The notes beneath the pieces were generated by a model. The model searched no databases. It saw only the letters and a list, made by a program, of their open reading frames with translations, and was not told the origin of the DNA. DNA of 64,000 bases from Agrostemma githago (Eukaryota; Streptophyta; Magnoliopsida; Caryophyllales; Caryophyllaceae): contig OY288251.1 of the NCBI GenBank assembly GCA_958450325.1, forward strand, positions 17,606,976-17,670,975, written 5' to 3'. Shown here one piece after another: positions 10,163 to 21,808 of the stretch (the first letter of the stretch is position 1; each line of letters opens with the position of its first letter). The position numbers were made by a program, and so were the translations under genes.

Positions 10163-12907
10163 GAGCCCCCACTCTGAATGAGGCTTGGACAAGGCAAAAG
10201 TCAGAGTAGCTACCAGGTCAATCAAGGATTAAAACCTGGCAGACTTTCGATCGGGTCGTTTATAGTCCATTAGACCTGCGGGAAGGGCTCGCTAGCCATA
10301 AGCTAGAAATCATACCTGGGTAGATGTCAACAATGTCGCGGGGACTTTGCCTGAAAAGCCTTAGGTGCGTCTATTTACAGACACACCCCATCTAAGAGTT
10401 GCGCGGGAGCCTGCCTTGGAAGCTATGGGTGTGTCAGACACATCCCATCCTGGAGTTGCGCGGGAGCTTGCCTTGGAAGCTATGGGTGTGTCTGTTTAAT
10501 GATACATCCCATCTTGGAATTACGCGGGAGCTTGCCTTGGATGCTATGGGTGTATCTTTTTACGGATACATCCCTAAAAAAAATGTCGTTGAGTTTTTCC
10601 ACTAGGGAATTTTTTGAGAATTCTTCAAGAGTCTTGGGTGTACATGTCTGTTGATACATAATAATTTGCATGTAGTATCTAGGCGAAATACCGACTCACG
10701 CTGGGGAAGAAATGATTTTCGATTGATTTTTGGAAAGAAAATGTTGAAGAAATTTTTTTGAAAATTTTTGGAAATAAGAATGCTTGGGATGACTTGATTC
10801 CTGATCAGATTCTAACACGGATTCCTAAAATCCTCTGGTTAGGCCTGTATGCATAGATGAAGTAGGGAGCATGATAAAAATTCCTATTCCCGTGGTGACT
10901 AGGAAAGGGATTTACTCAAATGGCTAAGTTTTACAAATTTTAAAATGAGAATTTGAAGAGAGAGATATACCGACAGACTCGACTCTGGAAGCGAGATGAC
11001 GAGTTGACAGACACAAATTTGACTCTCTAAGGGTTAGACTGTGACTCGATAGGGGGTGGGCCACCTAAGATGACAAGACTTTTAAGTTGTGTTATCCCGT
11101 AGCCTTGGCGAGTGGCAACACGGTCGAAGTCGAAATGGGAACGATCTGTTATAGGGGAATTGCAGTAGTCTGTAATGAGACTGTTTTGGCATGACAGGAC
11201 TTTTAGTAGTAGCAACGCCGTAGTCTAATGCTCTTCTGGATTTTTAATTTTTGGGTACATTTCCAAAGCGGCTATTGCCTCGAGTCCTGACAGATTCTTG
11301 TCTTCGGCTGAGCCGAGTACTAGGACACACTACAGAAAGGAGGCTAGATTTTTTGAATTTATCTGGATTTTGTGAGTGGATGGAGGTTTCCTACCTAAGA
11401 GAAGCCCCCAGGACGACAAAGCTAGCTGTTGAGAACATGATGGTGTCGTGACCGAAATGATGGCGCTTTTTGAATGTGTGTCAATGTGGGTGGTTGTGCC
11501 CTTGTTGAAAGGCTGCCTACGTATTCACGTGTAGTAAAATCAAACCAAGCCATAGTTCAGTGTTGAAAGATATATTATGGTGCCTAGTTTCTTAGGGCTT
11601 TGTGTGTAACTAGCCATAACAATGGTGTGGGCTAGGTGCATTCCCAATGATGTCTTGATCAAAGGGCTAGAATGGTTAGGATGTCGATCCTGTGACTGTG
11701 AGCATTCTCCGGGATAGCCCCCAGAGGTGATGTGAACTATTTGGGCATGTTCTACGCCGACTGCAAGTTGAATTCCCGTGTTTGGGGTGGTAACTGGTTT
11801 GGAATTTTTGGAAATGTGGAGCTAGGTCGCAAGTGGCTTTGATGTTTCGAAATCTGGAGCTCGATTTTGTGGAGCTAAGGCTTCGAGGGTAAGGTATTGT
11901 AATGTGGTAGGAAAGGGGGAAAGTCGAGTAAAAATGACTCGAGCTTCGATCGGGCAGGTTTGATAATGCGGGATCTGGTTTCCATGTCTGGCCCTAATGG
12001 TTAGGGTGTATCCTATGGAGCTTGAATCCTCAAAATTCCGGGCTGTCTCTAGCCTAGGTCTCGGGAAGGTCTTGAGGGTTGTAATGTGGGAAGGCTAAAT
12101 GTGGTGCTAGCTGACCGACTTGATTGCTTCTCCCCTATTTGATGGTATAAGTATTGACAATTTTGAATTGACCTTTTTCACTATGGTCATGGGTTTTTGA
12201 ATATTTTTTGGTTGACCTCTTAGCCCTGGTCATGGGATTTTTCATTTGAGTTGACCATGTCTGGTCGAGGGTTGACCATATCAGGTCGGGGAATGTTGAC
12301 AATTCTTTTTGATCATGGCCAGCTCTTTTGTTTAGGCCTTTTGCTTTTTTTTTGTCCAGCTTTTCTCTTTTTTTTTGTCAGCCAGATTAACACCTAAGGT
12401 AGGGATTGGTTGATCTTATTGGATGGGTGTTTATTGTGGGAAATGGGCTTGCCTCTCGTCTTGGACCCAAACTAGGAGACTACCAAAATTTGTCATAGGA
12501 TTCGATACCGCTCCTGCTAAGGGTAGTTGTGTGGCTTTCTATGTCAGACATGGAACAGGTAAAGGGAAACACGAGTCTCGATTTCCCGCAGTCATTATAG
12601 ATGTGCCTATAATAGTCACGTGCATGTGCTCACAGTGTATGATGATGCTCATCATGTTCTCGGAAACATATAAGGAAAGTATATAGAAAAGCTGATTTTA
12701 TTCAATTTTGAAAAGAGGACAGAATATAACTGACTCTGACTCTGACTTTGAAATGAGGATGTAGGGTATCCTAGACTCGGACTCAGACTCGGGCTTAAAC
12801 CAAATCTAGACTCTCGGATGATGTTGTCATTTGTCGTCGGGTTCTGAGGCCTCGAGTTGATGTCCAGTATAGCCTTCAGTAGAAGCTTCACCCAGATCTT
12901 CATTGTG
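10163..12907 (-). other. LARD-1 3' untranslated region
   Basis: No gene is visible between the gag-like frame and the left LTR. The region holds a purine run in element sense just before the LTR (AGTGGGGGCTC, 10163-10175, the likely polypurine tract) and a short tandem repeat (10381-10575). About 11460-12450 is similar to 28330-29180 of LARD-2, showing that the two families share an ancestor. Confidence 0.7.
10381..10575. repeat. Three-unit tandem repeat with hairpins
   Basis: Units of about 57-64 bp begin at about 10381, 10438 and 10502. Each has the core CGGGAGC(C/T)TGCCTTGGA. At each unit border a GGGTGT(G/A)TC block faces an inverted (G)A(C/T)ACATCCC block, so every border can fold into a stem of about nine pairs. 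The array lies some 220 bp upstream of the 3' LTR in element sense. Confidence 0.8.
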
Positions 12908-13657
12908 TCAAAGATCGTCTTCAATCCTAGTGCCAATTTCGGTAAGCACTGCAATGTTTGAAATGCCGGCATATCTAAGATGGACGCGGTAGGAAGGTAG
13001 GAGGTTGTTGATGAACGCCTCCACTAGTGTCTTCTCGTTGGGCTTGTCTACCAACTTCATACTTTCGGTCCGCCAACGTTGAAGGTATTTGGTGAAACCC
13101 TCTGTTGGATTTTGGGCCATGACTTCTAAAGTACGCATCGTGGTCTGGATCTCGGTATTGTCGACGTAATTCCGAGCGAACTCCGTCGCCACTTCAACCC
13201 AAGTCTTGTACTTGGAGTCAAGCCTGTAGTACCAGGATTTCGGGTGCTTCTCGAGGGAGGAAGCAAACAGGTGCTTGAACATGGTTGATTTCACTCCTTT
13301 GATGGCCGTGAATTCTTTGAAAGCCCGGATATGTAATACCGGGTCTTCAGTCCCGTCGAACATTGGTAGGCCCGTCAGGTTAAGGTTGGCGGGTAGCTCG
13401 TCATTCAGAGGCAAATAGGAGCGAGCATTTTTCGTATGGATTGAGTTGTTCGTTGACAAATGGACCTGTTCTTCAAGCTTGCGAACGGCGCTGACTAGTT
13501 CAGCTATGGGCCCAGTGGGTTCAGATCCAGCACTAGGAATCCCTTTCTCCATGGCACTCAAACGGCTGGCAATGGTTGTTTGTTCGGTCCTGATGGCTGT
13601 TAGTTGGGCTTTAAGCTTAGCTAGGGAGGTTGCCAACTGGTCCAAAGTTTCTTGCAT
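12908..13657 (-). pseudogene. gag: LARD-1 gag, truncated
   Basis: The 249-codon frame starts at an ATG (13657-13655). A predicted coiled coil (residues 1-70) is followed by a retrotransposon gag domain (about 85-245) with FDGTEDPVLHIRAFKEF, WYYRLDSK and EAFINNLLPSYRVHLRY. The LARD-2 gag is clearly homologous (KGTEDPLNHIRAFKDY). Gag packages element RNA into particles in the cytoplasm. The zinc-finger region present in LARD-2 gag is missing, because the frame ends soon after TRIEDDL, so this copy is probably defective. The upstream leader (13658-14947) has no other gene. Confidence 0.85.
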
Positions 13658-14947
13658 TTTCTGATGTCTGGTTACCGGTGGCCTGTCTGTAAGAATACCG
13701 CGTAATCAGAAAAGTTGCTTCGGAACTCAAATTCACCAAGGCATAGGAGATAGCGCGGGAGGAGAGACGACTCTAGTTCGACTCGGGTTGGACTCTCCTA
13801 AGACAAATGTGTAGGGTAGGATTCTCGGAGTGATTGTGATTAATCGCTTCGTCGGAGAATAGCCCCCAAGTGAGACTAAGGACTCAGACGATGTGACATC
13901 TAAGTGACTCGAAAGTGGGATACGTGAGACAACACGTGTAAGACCTGATCCTTTGAGCAACCGTGATTGATCGCTCTGCTGAAGAGTAGCCCCCGAGTGG
14001 GGCTGAAGACCGACTCCTAGATGGGTGACTCGTGGACGGTGGGCTTTCCTTAGGATTTTGGCAAAATGGGCCTAGTCCCGTTCGAAGGAAGACCTACGTG
14101 AGATACTCCCTAGACTTTGGACTTGAATGTGTAATCGGGCTTCCCTTTGTAGGAGTTCGTCCTACGCAGGTGGGCCGTGCCTCGACAAATAAGGCGGACT
14201 GGGATGGGGAAGAAACTCGTGATGTAGGATCAACGGAGTTTCGATGCTATAGACTCTAACAACTTATGACAAGACCCGACACTGCTAAATACGGGAAGTC
14301 CTAAGAAGAGAAAGGTTTGAAAGGAGAATTTGGATTTGAAAACCGAGCAAAGTCGGATAGGATGACCCGATTTTTTTTGAAAATCGAAAAAAAAAAATGT
14401 TATCGGGCCGAGATTTCGGAATTTTGAAAAGGTTTGGACAGCATACCGGCTAAAAAAATAGGCTATTTTGAGTCAAAATCATAAGTCCTAAATTTGGTAG
14501 CTTTCCGGGTTTTGAAAACGGATGTTTTGAAAAGATGCAAATTTTTGAAAATGACGGTTTTTGAAAAGACGAAAACAAGTAAATCAAGTAGCACGTAGTC
14601 AAGGCAACAGTATAATGACATCATGTATGCTCCTAATCTAAGTCTCGGTCGGTCGAATAGGGTCTATACCAACGACGATAGCTTTCTTGCAAATCAGGAC
14701 GGTCTTCCTAAGCCGAGTTGGTCTTAGAACCTGCCGTAAAACCCATGCGAGTTCCGCCATCGAAGTCTTTAGTGCGCCCATTTAGGAACGCACCGTGGTA
14801 TAGTGGGACGTCGGTCACAAGTAACCGGCCCGGGAAAGAATTGGGTTTTGCATGAACCATTGAACTAAAACGTGTACATTACTATTCGAACGATCTCTTT
14901 TCGAGTCTCACCCTGAAGATGCCGATGGTAAGTGACTCATCTGTTGA
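13658..14947 (-). other. LARD-1 leader, no gene seen
   Basis: This 1.3-kb untranslated leader lies between the primer-binding site and the gag start in element sense. It has poly-purine and AT-rich patches (14330-14570) but no ORF supported by similarity or composition. A packaging signal would be expected here. Confidence 0.6.
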
Positions 14948-14967
14948 TCCCCAGCGAAATCGCCAAA
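14948..14967 (-). promoter_or_regulatory. LARD-1 primer-binding site
   Basis: In element sense it reads TTTGGCGATTTCGCTGGGGA, one base after the right LTR. It has the pattern of the TGGCGCC...GGGGA primer sites common in plant Tat/Athila elements, with changes in the middle. It fixes minus-strand orientation. Confidence 0.75.
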
Positions 14968-14968
14968 C

Positions 14969-17408
14969 TGTGGAGATGACATAGGTCCACCCCGACGCGG
15001 CCACGTGCGGGTTTGGGGAGGCGAATGAATCTCCATATGAGATGGTCAAATTGAAATTTAAATCGAAGTAGGAGTCGCCACCGAACATTGTGGGAGTTCG
15101 GGCCCGTTCGAACCCACTCTATGTCGTAGTAGGCCGTGCTCAAAGTACGGCCCATTTCCGATGTCAGAGTTTATTGGGTTCGTCCCTTTGCATTTGATAC
15201 CGATACCGACATTATCGGATATCGTCTATTGAATGACTCTCGTTGCCAACGGATTCGGACATCCGGAAATCATGGTTCTGAGTAAGGGGTGAGGGTATGT
15301 GTTGGGAAGTTCACTAAGAACACCCAACCCCGCCCGCACTTAGCGGCCTTTACTAAGATATCGTTCGTTTTTGGTGTACACGTGTTAGTTCGACGGTTGA
15401 ATGATATGCAAACATTATTTTCCCTAAGCATGTGAGAAAAATTGAATGGGTTGCTAAGTCGTTTAATGCACCTTAAACTAATAGCGTCAAAGTTATATTT
15501 AGCTTGTGAAATTCGTTTTAGTCTAATAAAACAATAGAAATAAAATAAACTGCTACAAACACGAGAAAACGAGTTAGTAACGATTGAATAAATCGAATAA
15601 AGATGTAAATAAGATAATATGCATGATTTGAAAAAGTTTTATGACGCGTGAAAAAAAAAATACTTTGTCGAAATCTGAAAATATACCGAGAAAACCGCTG
15701 TTTTATGTGAGAAAACGATGCTGGAAAAATCGGAAAAAACGAAAAAAAAAAGGCCGCGGCTTACAGCAGCCCGCGCGACTCGCTCGGGAGGGGCGCGACT
15801 CGCGCGGGTGGCTGTCTCGGATTCGTTTTCGAAAATTGCTAATTTTGATAAATCGCGTACAAATATGGATTAATTTATACTCGATTCATATTTTCGATAT
15901 TCGTCGTATTCGATATTCGACTATGCAGTAATAGTTAGAATAATTTTAGAAAAAGTTTTACTAAGTTTGTTTTGAAAAGAATTTGAAAAAAAATGTTAAT
16001 TCTCTCCGCGTTAAAATCGTCGTATTTTGTTTAAAAAGATGTAACGATTTTTTTAGCATCAACGAGATTTAATTTAGTCCTTGTTAGATACGATATTTGA
16101 CTAAAGAGTCGATATCGTATTTTAAGAACGTTTTGTTTTATGAAAATAATTTATAGTATCGATATTATGTAAAAAAAAAATATGCGACAACGACCCGTAA
16201 TAAAGACAGACCGACGACACGACTCGAAAGGAAAAAACGAGAAAAGGACGAGAGAAGGGAAGAGAGAAAGGGAGAATCGGGTTTGGTTTTACACGCTCAA
16301 CCTACATGCTTTGTTTTCTCGGAATAGGGCTTGTCGGAAAGTGGCTTAGGCACGGGATCGGAGCATCAAGACGATGTGGGTGAGTTAGGGTGGTGCGTTT
16401 GGTGCGTGTGAGGAGTCAGGTTGTGGCCGGTTTTTGGGGTGTCGGAGTTGCCGGGTCGTAGTAATGGTACTTCGATGCTATTTTTGGAAGTATGTCGTAG
16501 ATGAGTAATGTGTATATTTGATGGGAATCGTTGATTGATAATTCGTAGATGTGTAATTGATTAATAGATATGAATAATTGATAGATAGATAATGTGTGAC
16601 CGGAGGGTCCTATTTATAGGTGAGGTCCTTGATAGGAGCTAGGAGAAGTATTTCTTGCTTAGGTGACAAGAAACACCGGTTTGGATAGGAAATGTAGGAG
16701 TTTGAAGGGGACGAGAGTCCCGTTTCTTGGTGAGAAAGCCATGTCTCAGCGGAAATGGGCTGTTTTGGCCGAGTGTTTGACACTCGGTTGGTAAATCGAT
16801 TTGTCTTGCGGATAGAATTCCTACTTGAGATCGAATTCTATCCTCGAATGGATTTGTTTAATATTTTCGACGCTGATATTTTGTACTACCTGCGTTCCAA
16901 TGAATTGTTTGCCTTTGCTTTTGGCACCAAGGGCAAGAGATTCAATTAGAAGGTGACATGTGGAGCGAAGAATCAAATTACACATAAAAAGCATTCCTAA
17001 AATAGAAAGGCAAACAATTCATTGAGACACCCCAATATGGAATAGGCAAACAATTCATTGGAACGGAGGGAGTAGTATCTGAGCCTAGGCCGAACTGATG
17101 AGATGTCACAGCTGGTCCGTGTTTCTCGGGAAAAATATCTTTGACCGGGTTTGACCCGGTCGCTAAAAGACGGTTTTGCCCCTGGTGCCGGATTCGAGCC
17201 AAATTAGTTTTATTTGACTTGAAACGACCTAGTGGGCCTGGATTTGAGGTTGGTTTTGTAAGATTTGTACTCCGTAATAAGCCTAAACCAAATGTCCCTG
17301 ATTTAGAGCCCATATCCGAGTCCATCAAAGCACGTTTGCGTCCGATCATCATCGGGTGTTTGGCGAGAACTATTATAGGCACCTGGCTGTCAAATGTGGT
17401 TGTCTACA
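14969..17408 (-). mobile_element. LARD-1 right LTR (5' LTR in element sense)
   Basis: 2440 bp, or 2251 bp without the MITE insertion at 16884-17072. Ends match the left LTR (TGTGGAGATG ... TGTCTACA). A minus-strand TATA box (CTATAAATAG, about 16608-16618) would start transcription leftward into gag. The two LTRs differ by scattered substitutions and small indels, so the insertion is not recent. Confidence 0.9.
16886..17072. mobile_element. Stowaway-like MITE in the LARD-1 right LTR
   Basis: The insert is absent from the other LTR at the matching site. It is 187 bp long with terminal inverted repeats (CTACCTGCGTTCCAATGAAT / ATTCATTGGAACGGAGGGAG) and a TA duplication (16884-16885, 17073-17074). 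The CTCCCTCCGTTCC-type end and TA target are hallmarks of Stowaway (Tc1/mariner-derived) elements. A second inner copy of GGCAAACAATTCATTG lies near 17012-17027. It has no coding capacity. Confidence 0.9.
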
Positions 17409-19723
17409 GTGTGGTTTATGGACATAATGATGGGGTTGATAGAGAATCTCTTTGGAGTGATCTCGATAAGCTTGATCCAAACACTGCTTGGTTGACTTTG
17501 GGTGATTTTAATATTGTTAGAAGTCATGAGGAGAAATTGGGCAACTCCCCTCCATCTCTGAAAGAGATGTAGGACTTCAATAACTGCTTGTTGAATTGTA
17601 GGTTGGATGATCTAAATAGTTCAGGTTGCTCTTTAACCTGGACTAATAAAAGGGAGCCTGGTGCCAGAATTTGGTCAAAGCTTGATAGAGCTTTGGTGAA
17701 TCCTGACTGGAATAACACTTTTCCCACTTCTTCTTCTTCTTTATTTTGTGAATCTGGTATTTCAGATCACTCACCCATTCTGGTCACTGTGTCTCAGGAA
17801 AAGGGGTTCATTAAAAGGTTCCAATATCTTAATAGTTGGACTTCTCATTCTATGTATCATTCTGTGGTCTCCCAGGCTTGGAGCATTCCTATTTTTGGCT
17901 CTCATATGTTTTGTCTTTTTTAGAAACTCAAGAATGTGAGAAAGGGGTTGATTCTACTTCATAAGAACAACTTTGCTGATATTTCTTCTCAGGTTATAAA
18001 AGCTAAGGAGGTTCTAACTGAATGTCAGAAGAAGCTTAATGCTGATTCTTTCTCCATTACTCTTTGTAATGAGGAAAAGAAGCTTCTTGCAGAATATCAT
18101 AACTATAAATCAATGAAGCTCAATATTCTTTAGCAAAGGGATAAGATCAAACATCTGCAATTGACTGATTGTTCTTCTAAGTACTTCTTTGCTAAAATAG
18201 CAGAAAGGAAGGCTCAGAAGATTATTGGAGCTATTCATGATGCCTCTGGGAATCTAAAATCCAGTAAACATTCTGTGGCTAAAGCTTTTCAAGAATATTA
18301 TCATTCCCTTCTTGGTCAAACTAAGGCTACTGCTGGTGAGTTTCCATTTCTCCTTTTAACAATGGATAGTAATGTGATTTCCTCACTGGTTAGTCCTATA
18401 ACTACAAATGAGATAAAGTCAGCTGTGTTTGGAATGGATGTAAATAGTAGCCCAGGGTTCGATGGGTTTTCTGCAGGATTTTTTCAATCATCTTGGAATA
18501 CTGTGGGCACAGACTTCTGTAAGGCAGTCCTTAGTTTCTTCAGATCAGGGAGAATGTCTAAACAAGCAAATACAACTCTGGTTACTCTTATTCCTAAAAA
18601 GAAAGAGGCTCATTCAGTGCTGGACTATAAACCTATCTCTTGTTGTATTGTATTTTATAGAACAGTCTCAAAGATACTTGCTAATAGATTAAAGACTATT
18701 CTTCCTAGTATAATTGGGGAAGACAGGGTTGCTTTTGTGTCTGGAAGAAGTAATTTTGATAATATCTTGTTGTCTCAAGCATTGGTTAAGGGTTATAGTC
18801 GAAAATACATTACTCCTAGATGTCTAATTAAAGTAGACATTAGGAAGGCATTCGATTCCTTGAAATGGAATTTCATAGGGAGGATGCTTACTTATCTAGG
18901 CTTTCTTTCTATTTTTGTGACTTGGATAATGGGTTGTGTTTGTAGTCCTTAATACTTCTTTAATGTGAATGGGGAAGTTACTGGATTTTTTCAAGGCATG
19001 AGTGGGATCAGACAGGGGGGGTCCTCTTTCCCCATACCTTTTTTTAATGAGCATGGAAATATTATCTAAATCCCTCAGGAAGATCTGCTCTCAGGACAAT
19101 GTATCATATCATCCTAAGTGTTGCCGACTGAATCTTACTCACCTAGTATTTGCAGACGATTTGGTGCTCTTTACTTGAGGAGATTTACCATCTGTAATGA
19201 CCATCATAGATGCTCTTGATTCTTTTGGCTCTTTATCAGGTCTAGTTGCTAATGTAGATAAAACTTGCATTTACTTTGGAGGGGTAGATCAAGGGGTGAA
19301 GAACATCATTCTTTCCAAAACAGGATTTGTGGAGGGTCAATTTCCTTTTCGTTACCTGGGTGTCCCTCTAACTGATCAAGGCTGAGTATTAATATGTTCA
19401 GCTCATTAATTCTGAAGGTTCAGCATGCTGTTGGTGACTGGTCAAACCAGTTCCTTTCCTATTCTGGTAAAGCTCAGTTGCTCAACTCAGTCATCTTTGG
19501 ACTGGAAAACTTTTGGTCCACCTACTTTCTTCTACCCAAAGCTATTATGAAGCTCCTTAATAAGATTTGCAAAAATTTCTTCCAGGGGATACAAGATGGT
19601 AAGAGGAGGTTAATTTTTAAGAAATGGAGGGATATCTGCTCTCCATGGGACTCTGGAGGTTTTAATGTCAAAGACATTCTAGAGGTTTCAAGCATTATGT
19701 CTTCAATTCTGGATCTGTTCTGG
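17409..19723 (+). mobile_element. LINE-1, second segment
   Basis: LINE-1 resumes directly after LARD-1 with the rest of the endonuclease and the reverse transcriptase. It is interrupted at about 19723 by LINE-2. The probable LINE-2 target duplication is TTCTGGATCTGTTCTGG here (19707-19723), compared with TTCTGGATATGTTTGG after the poly(A). Confidence 0.85.
17409..19723 (+). pseudogene. LINE-1 ORF2: endonuclease end and reverse transcriptase
   Basis: Recognisable parts in order: endonuclease motifs VYGHND, LGDFNIVRS and SDHSPI (17409-17790); a linker; then the L1-type reverse transcriptase with PGFDGFSAGFF (about 18452), TLVTLIPKK, VDIRKAFDSLKW (about 18832) and FADDLVLF (about 19153). It would copy LINE RNA at the nicked target. 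In-frame stops include TAG near 17570, 17921 and 18131 and TAA near 18950, and the frame shifts several times after 18960. It is plainly inactive and older than its insertions. Confidence 0.85.
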
Positions 19724-20245
19724 TGCAAGCACTTATGTTCTTTAAAGGTAACGCCCAGTCCATCATACTACTTATGAAAGCCTTTACTACATTTTCTGAG
19801 ACCACGGGATTGAAAAAAAAAAGCAGTAAATCCGAAGTTTATTTCAATGGCGTGGATCGGAACTTGGCTGATGATATCGTTTCTGTTACTGGGTTTAAAG
19901 AGGGGGAGGTGCCTTTTAAATACCTGGGAGTCCCTATTAAACCCGGACGATTAAACAAGAAGGAATGCCAAATTCTAATTGAAAAAATTGTGGCTAGGAT
20001 TAGGAGTATTGGGGCGAGAAAATTATCGTATGCAGGCAAAATTACGCTGATCAATGCAGTCCTCAATTTGATTCACTGCTACTGGGCTTTGATTTATATT
20101 CTGCCTGACTCCATTGTCAAGCGAGTGGAAGCGATATGCAGAAATTTCTTGGGGACAGGTACGGCTGAGTATCAAAGAGTTCCTCCGATTGCTTGGGACA
20201 TGATTACGTTGCCAAAAGACGAAGGAGAAATGAATGTAAAACAGG
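19724..20245 (+). pseudogene. LINE-2 reverse transcriptase, C-terminal part
   Basis: The frame starts with LMFFKGN, just after where the FADD catalytic motif would be, then SETTGL ... VPFKYLGVPI ... KLSYAGKITLINAVL ... CRNFLGTG, all typical of plant L1 thumb regions. It runs open to the solo-LTR insertion at 20245 and continues at 21804. The fingers and catalytic aspartates are absent because of 5' truncation. Confidence 0.85.
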
Positions 20246-21803
20246 TGATAAGTGTGTTTTGTAGTGCATATTTGTTGTGTTTGGTCCCGGTTTCTCTTGT
20301 GGAATCGCTCTTTGGAGCGATTTTTGAGGCTACTTACGCTTCTTCTAGCTTGTTTTAGGTTCCTAAGACCAATATTGGAGAAATGGAACGATTCCGACTC
20401 GTTTCCGACACTTTTGGAGCCATCGAAAAGAAGCGACGATCACTCGGTGGCTTACACTCGATCCCGAGACCTTGAGACCCATTCCCGAGGTCCTTAGACT
20501 CGATCCCGAGCACCGAGAATCGATGAGAAGCCTATGAAGAGCAAATAGGGACCTTTAGGATCATATTGGAGGCCTACAAGACCCTTCCAGGTCGGGAAGG
20601 AGTGCATGAAAGAAGTGTCTTCTGATGGGCCGTCCCGACCGGGAAGGAAGCTTCCTGACCAGGAAGAGCATAACACCGCCCGGTGTTATGCATGAACCCG
20701 GTCGGGACCACCACCTTCCCGGCCGGGAAGGAGCAGCTGTAGCCGTGACTCTTTCTTTTCTTCTCCTTCACTCTTGTAACCCTAAATATACCCCCCCTCT
20801 TGTATTGTTTTAAGGACCATGCTTTATGTTAGAGATTACCCACTAAACCCTAGACTACTTTAGGTTAGATTAGCTTAGATTAGTGTAGATTAGTCCTTAA
20901 TCTAGTTAGTTAATCTTGTATTAAGGGATCTCTTGAAGAATCCATTCAATCTTGACAACATAGGTGGATGTTTTGGGTGTTCTTTATATACAAGTTCTTA
21001 TCTTTTCATCCTTTGTAGTTTGGTATAATCCTTCTCTACTCTTTTCTCTTAATCTTTATTGTTATTCAAGTTTTCATCTTTGTTTATGTTTGTTGTTCAT
21101 CCTTGTTCTTCATTATCAATGTTTCTTTTGTCCTTGTGATTGTTTCTCTTGTTTGTGCTTGTTTTAGTTTAGATATTTGTGAGTAGTCATCCTCTAGGGT
21201 TAGTAACGGGATTGGGTGGTGATTAGGGATAATTAGGGTGGAAATTGGTGATGCTAGATGTTGTTATTGTTGTTTTCTATTTGCCTTGCACTCCACATTT
21301 GATGAAATGCTTGTGAGACTCGAGACAATTCATCCTTGTTTTTCTTGCCTCTTCTCTTGTATGTGTGTGTTTGGTTGTAGGTTTGGTAACCTCATTAGTA
21401 GGGAGAGCGTGGTGAGGGTGACCCCTAGGCCGTTTAAGTAGCGAGAGCCCGATCGGAACCTAGGCTACGAGAGCATGCTAGTAACCCCCGTTTTCCCCTT
21501 TTGGTCTCCTTGACATCTATGAACCCGACCTACCCCTATCTTCTTCTTATTGGTTTTTTAGCTTCCATTAGCCATTAGTTGCTTGTTTAGCCTTTTTATT
21601 TGTTGTTTTAGACTCTAGTTTAGTCATTAGTCAACCTTAGCTATCACCCTAGTTTAGTTTGTCTTGGACCTAGTCTTGGACCATAGCACCCTCTTGTTTT
21701 GAACTCCCGTCCCTGTGGATCGACTCGACTTGCCCTAGCTACCCAGTTAGGAATAGTTGGTTTTACTTGTTTGGTAGGATTGACGGCAAAATCCCTACCG
21801 TCA
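20246..21803 (+). mobile_element. Solo Athila-type LTR in LINE-2
   Basis: 1558 bp from TGATAAGTGT to CTACCGTCA, bracketed by the exact duplication ACAGG (20241-20245 and 21804-21808). It is related along its length to the LTR at 55526-57067 on the minus strand: same start TGATAAGTGT, same GTTTGGTCCC(G/A) block, same palindrome cluster upstream of TATA, and similar end. No internal region remains, so it is a solo LTR produced by recombination between the two LTRs of an inserted element. Weak ORFs within it are not credible. Confidence 0.9.
20584..20735. repeat. Palindrome cluster in the solo LTR
   Basis: About six GC-rich inverted repeats follow one another: CTTCCAGGTCGGGAAG, GTCCCGACCGGGAAG, CTTCCTGACCAGGAAG, AACACCGCCCGGTGTT, CCCGGTCGGGACC and CTTCCCGGCCGGGAAG. 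They lie upstream of CTAAATATACC (about 20780), the likely TATA region. Related clusters occur in the other Athila-type LTR and at 59590-59762. Confidence 0.85.
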
Positions 21804-21808
21804 ACAGG

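Larger units (their letters stand above)
7912..17408 (-). mobile_element. LARD-1: gag-only LTR retrotransposon (TR-GAG type)
   Basis: Two LTRs (7912-10162 and 14969-17408) flank 4.8 kb with a single gag-like frame and no protease, reverse transcriptase or integrase. Orientation is minus: gag, primer-binding site (beside the right LTR) and polypurine tract (beside the left LTR) agree. The exact 5-bp duplication GTGTG at 7907-7911 and 17409-17413 shows insertion into LINE-1 ORF2. Gag resembles that of Tat-lineage elements and of LARD-2, so mobilisation would need enzymes from a relative. The name LARD/TR-GAG describes such non-autonomous elements. Confidence 0.9.

Noticed and set aside
12423..12686. 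Plus-strand ORF of 87 codons in LARD-1
   Set aside because: It lies antisense to a 3' untranslated region shared with LARD-2, where the corresponding frame is not open.
20584..20735. CRISPR-like array
   Set aside because: Repeats are palindromes of differing sequence with irregular spacing, inside a plant LTR; no cas genes and a eukaryotic context.
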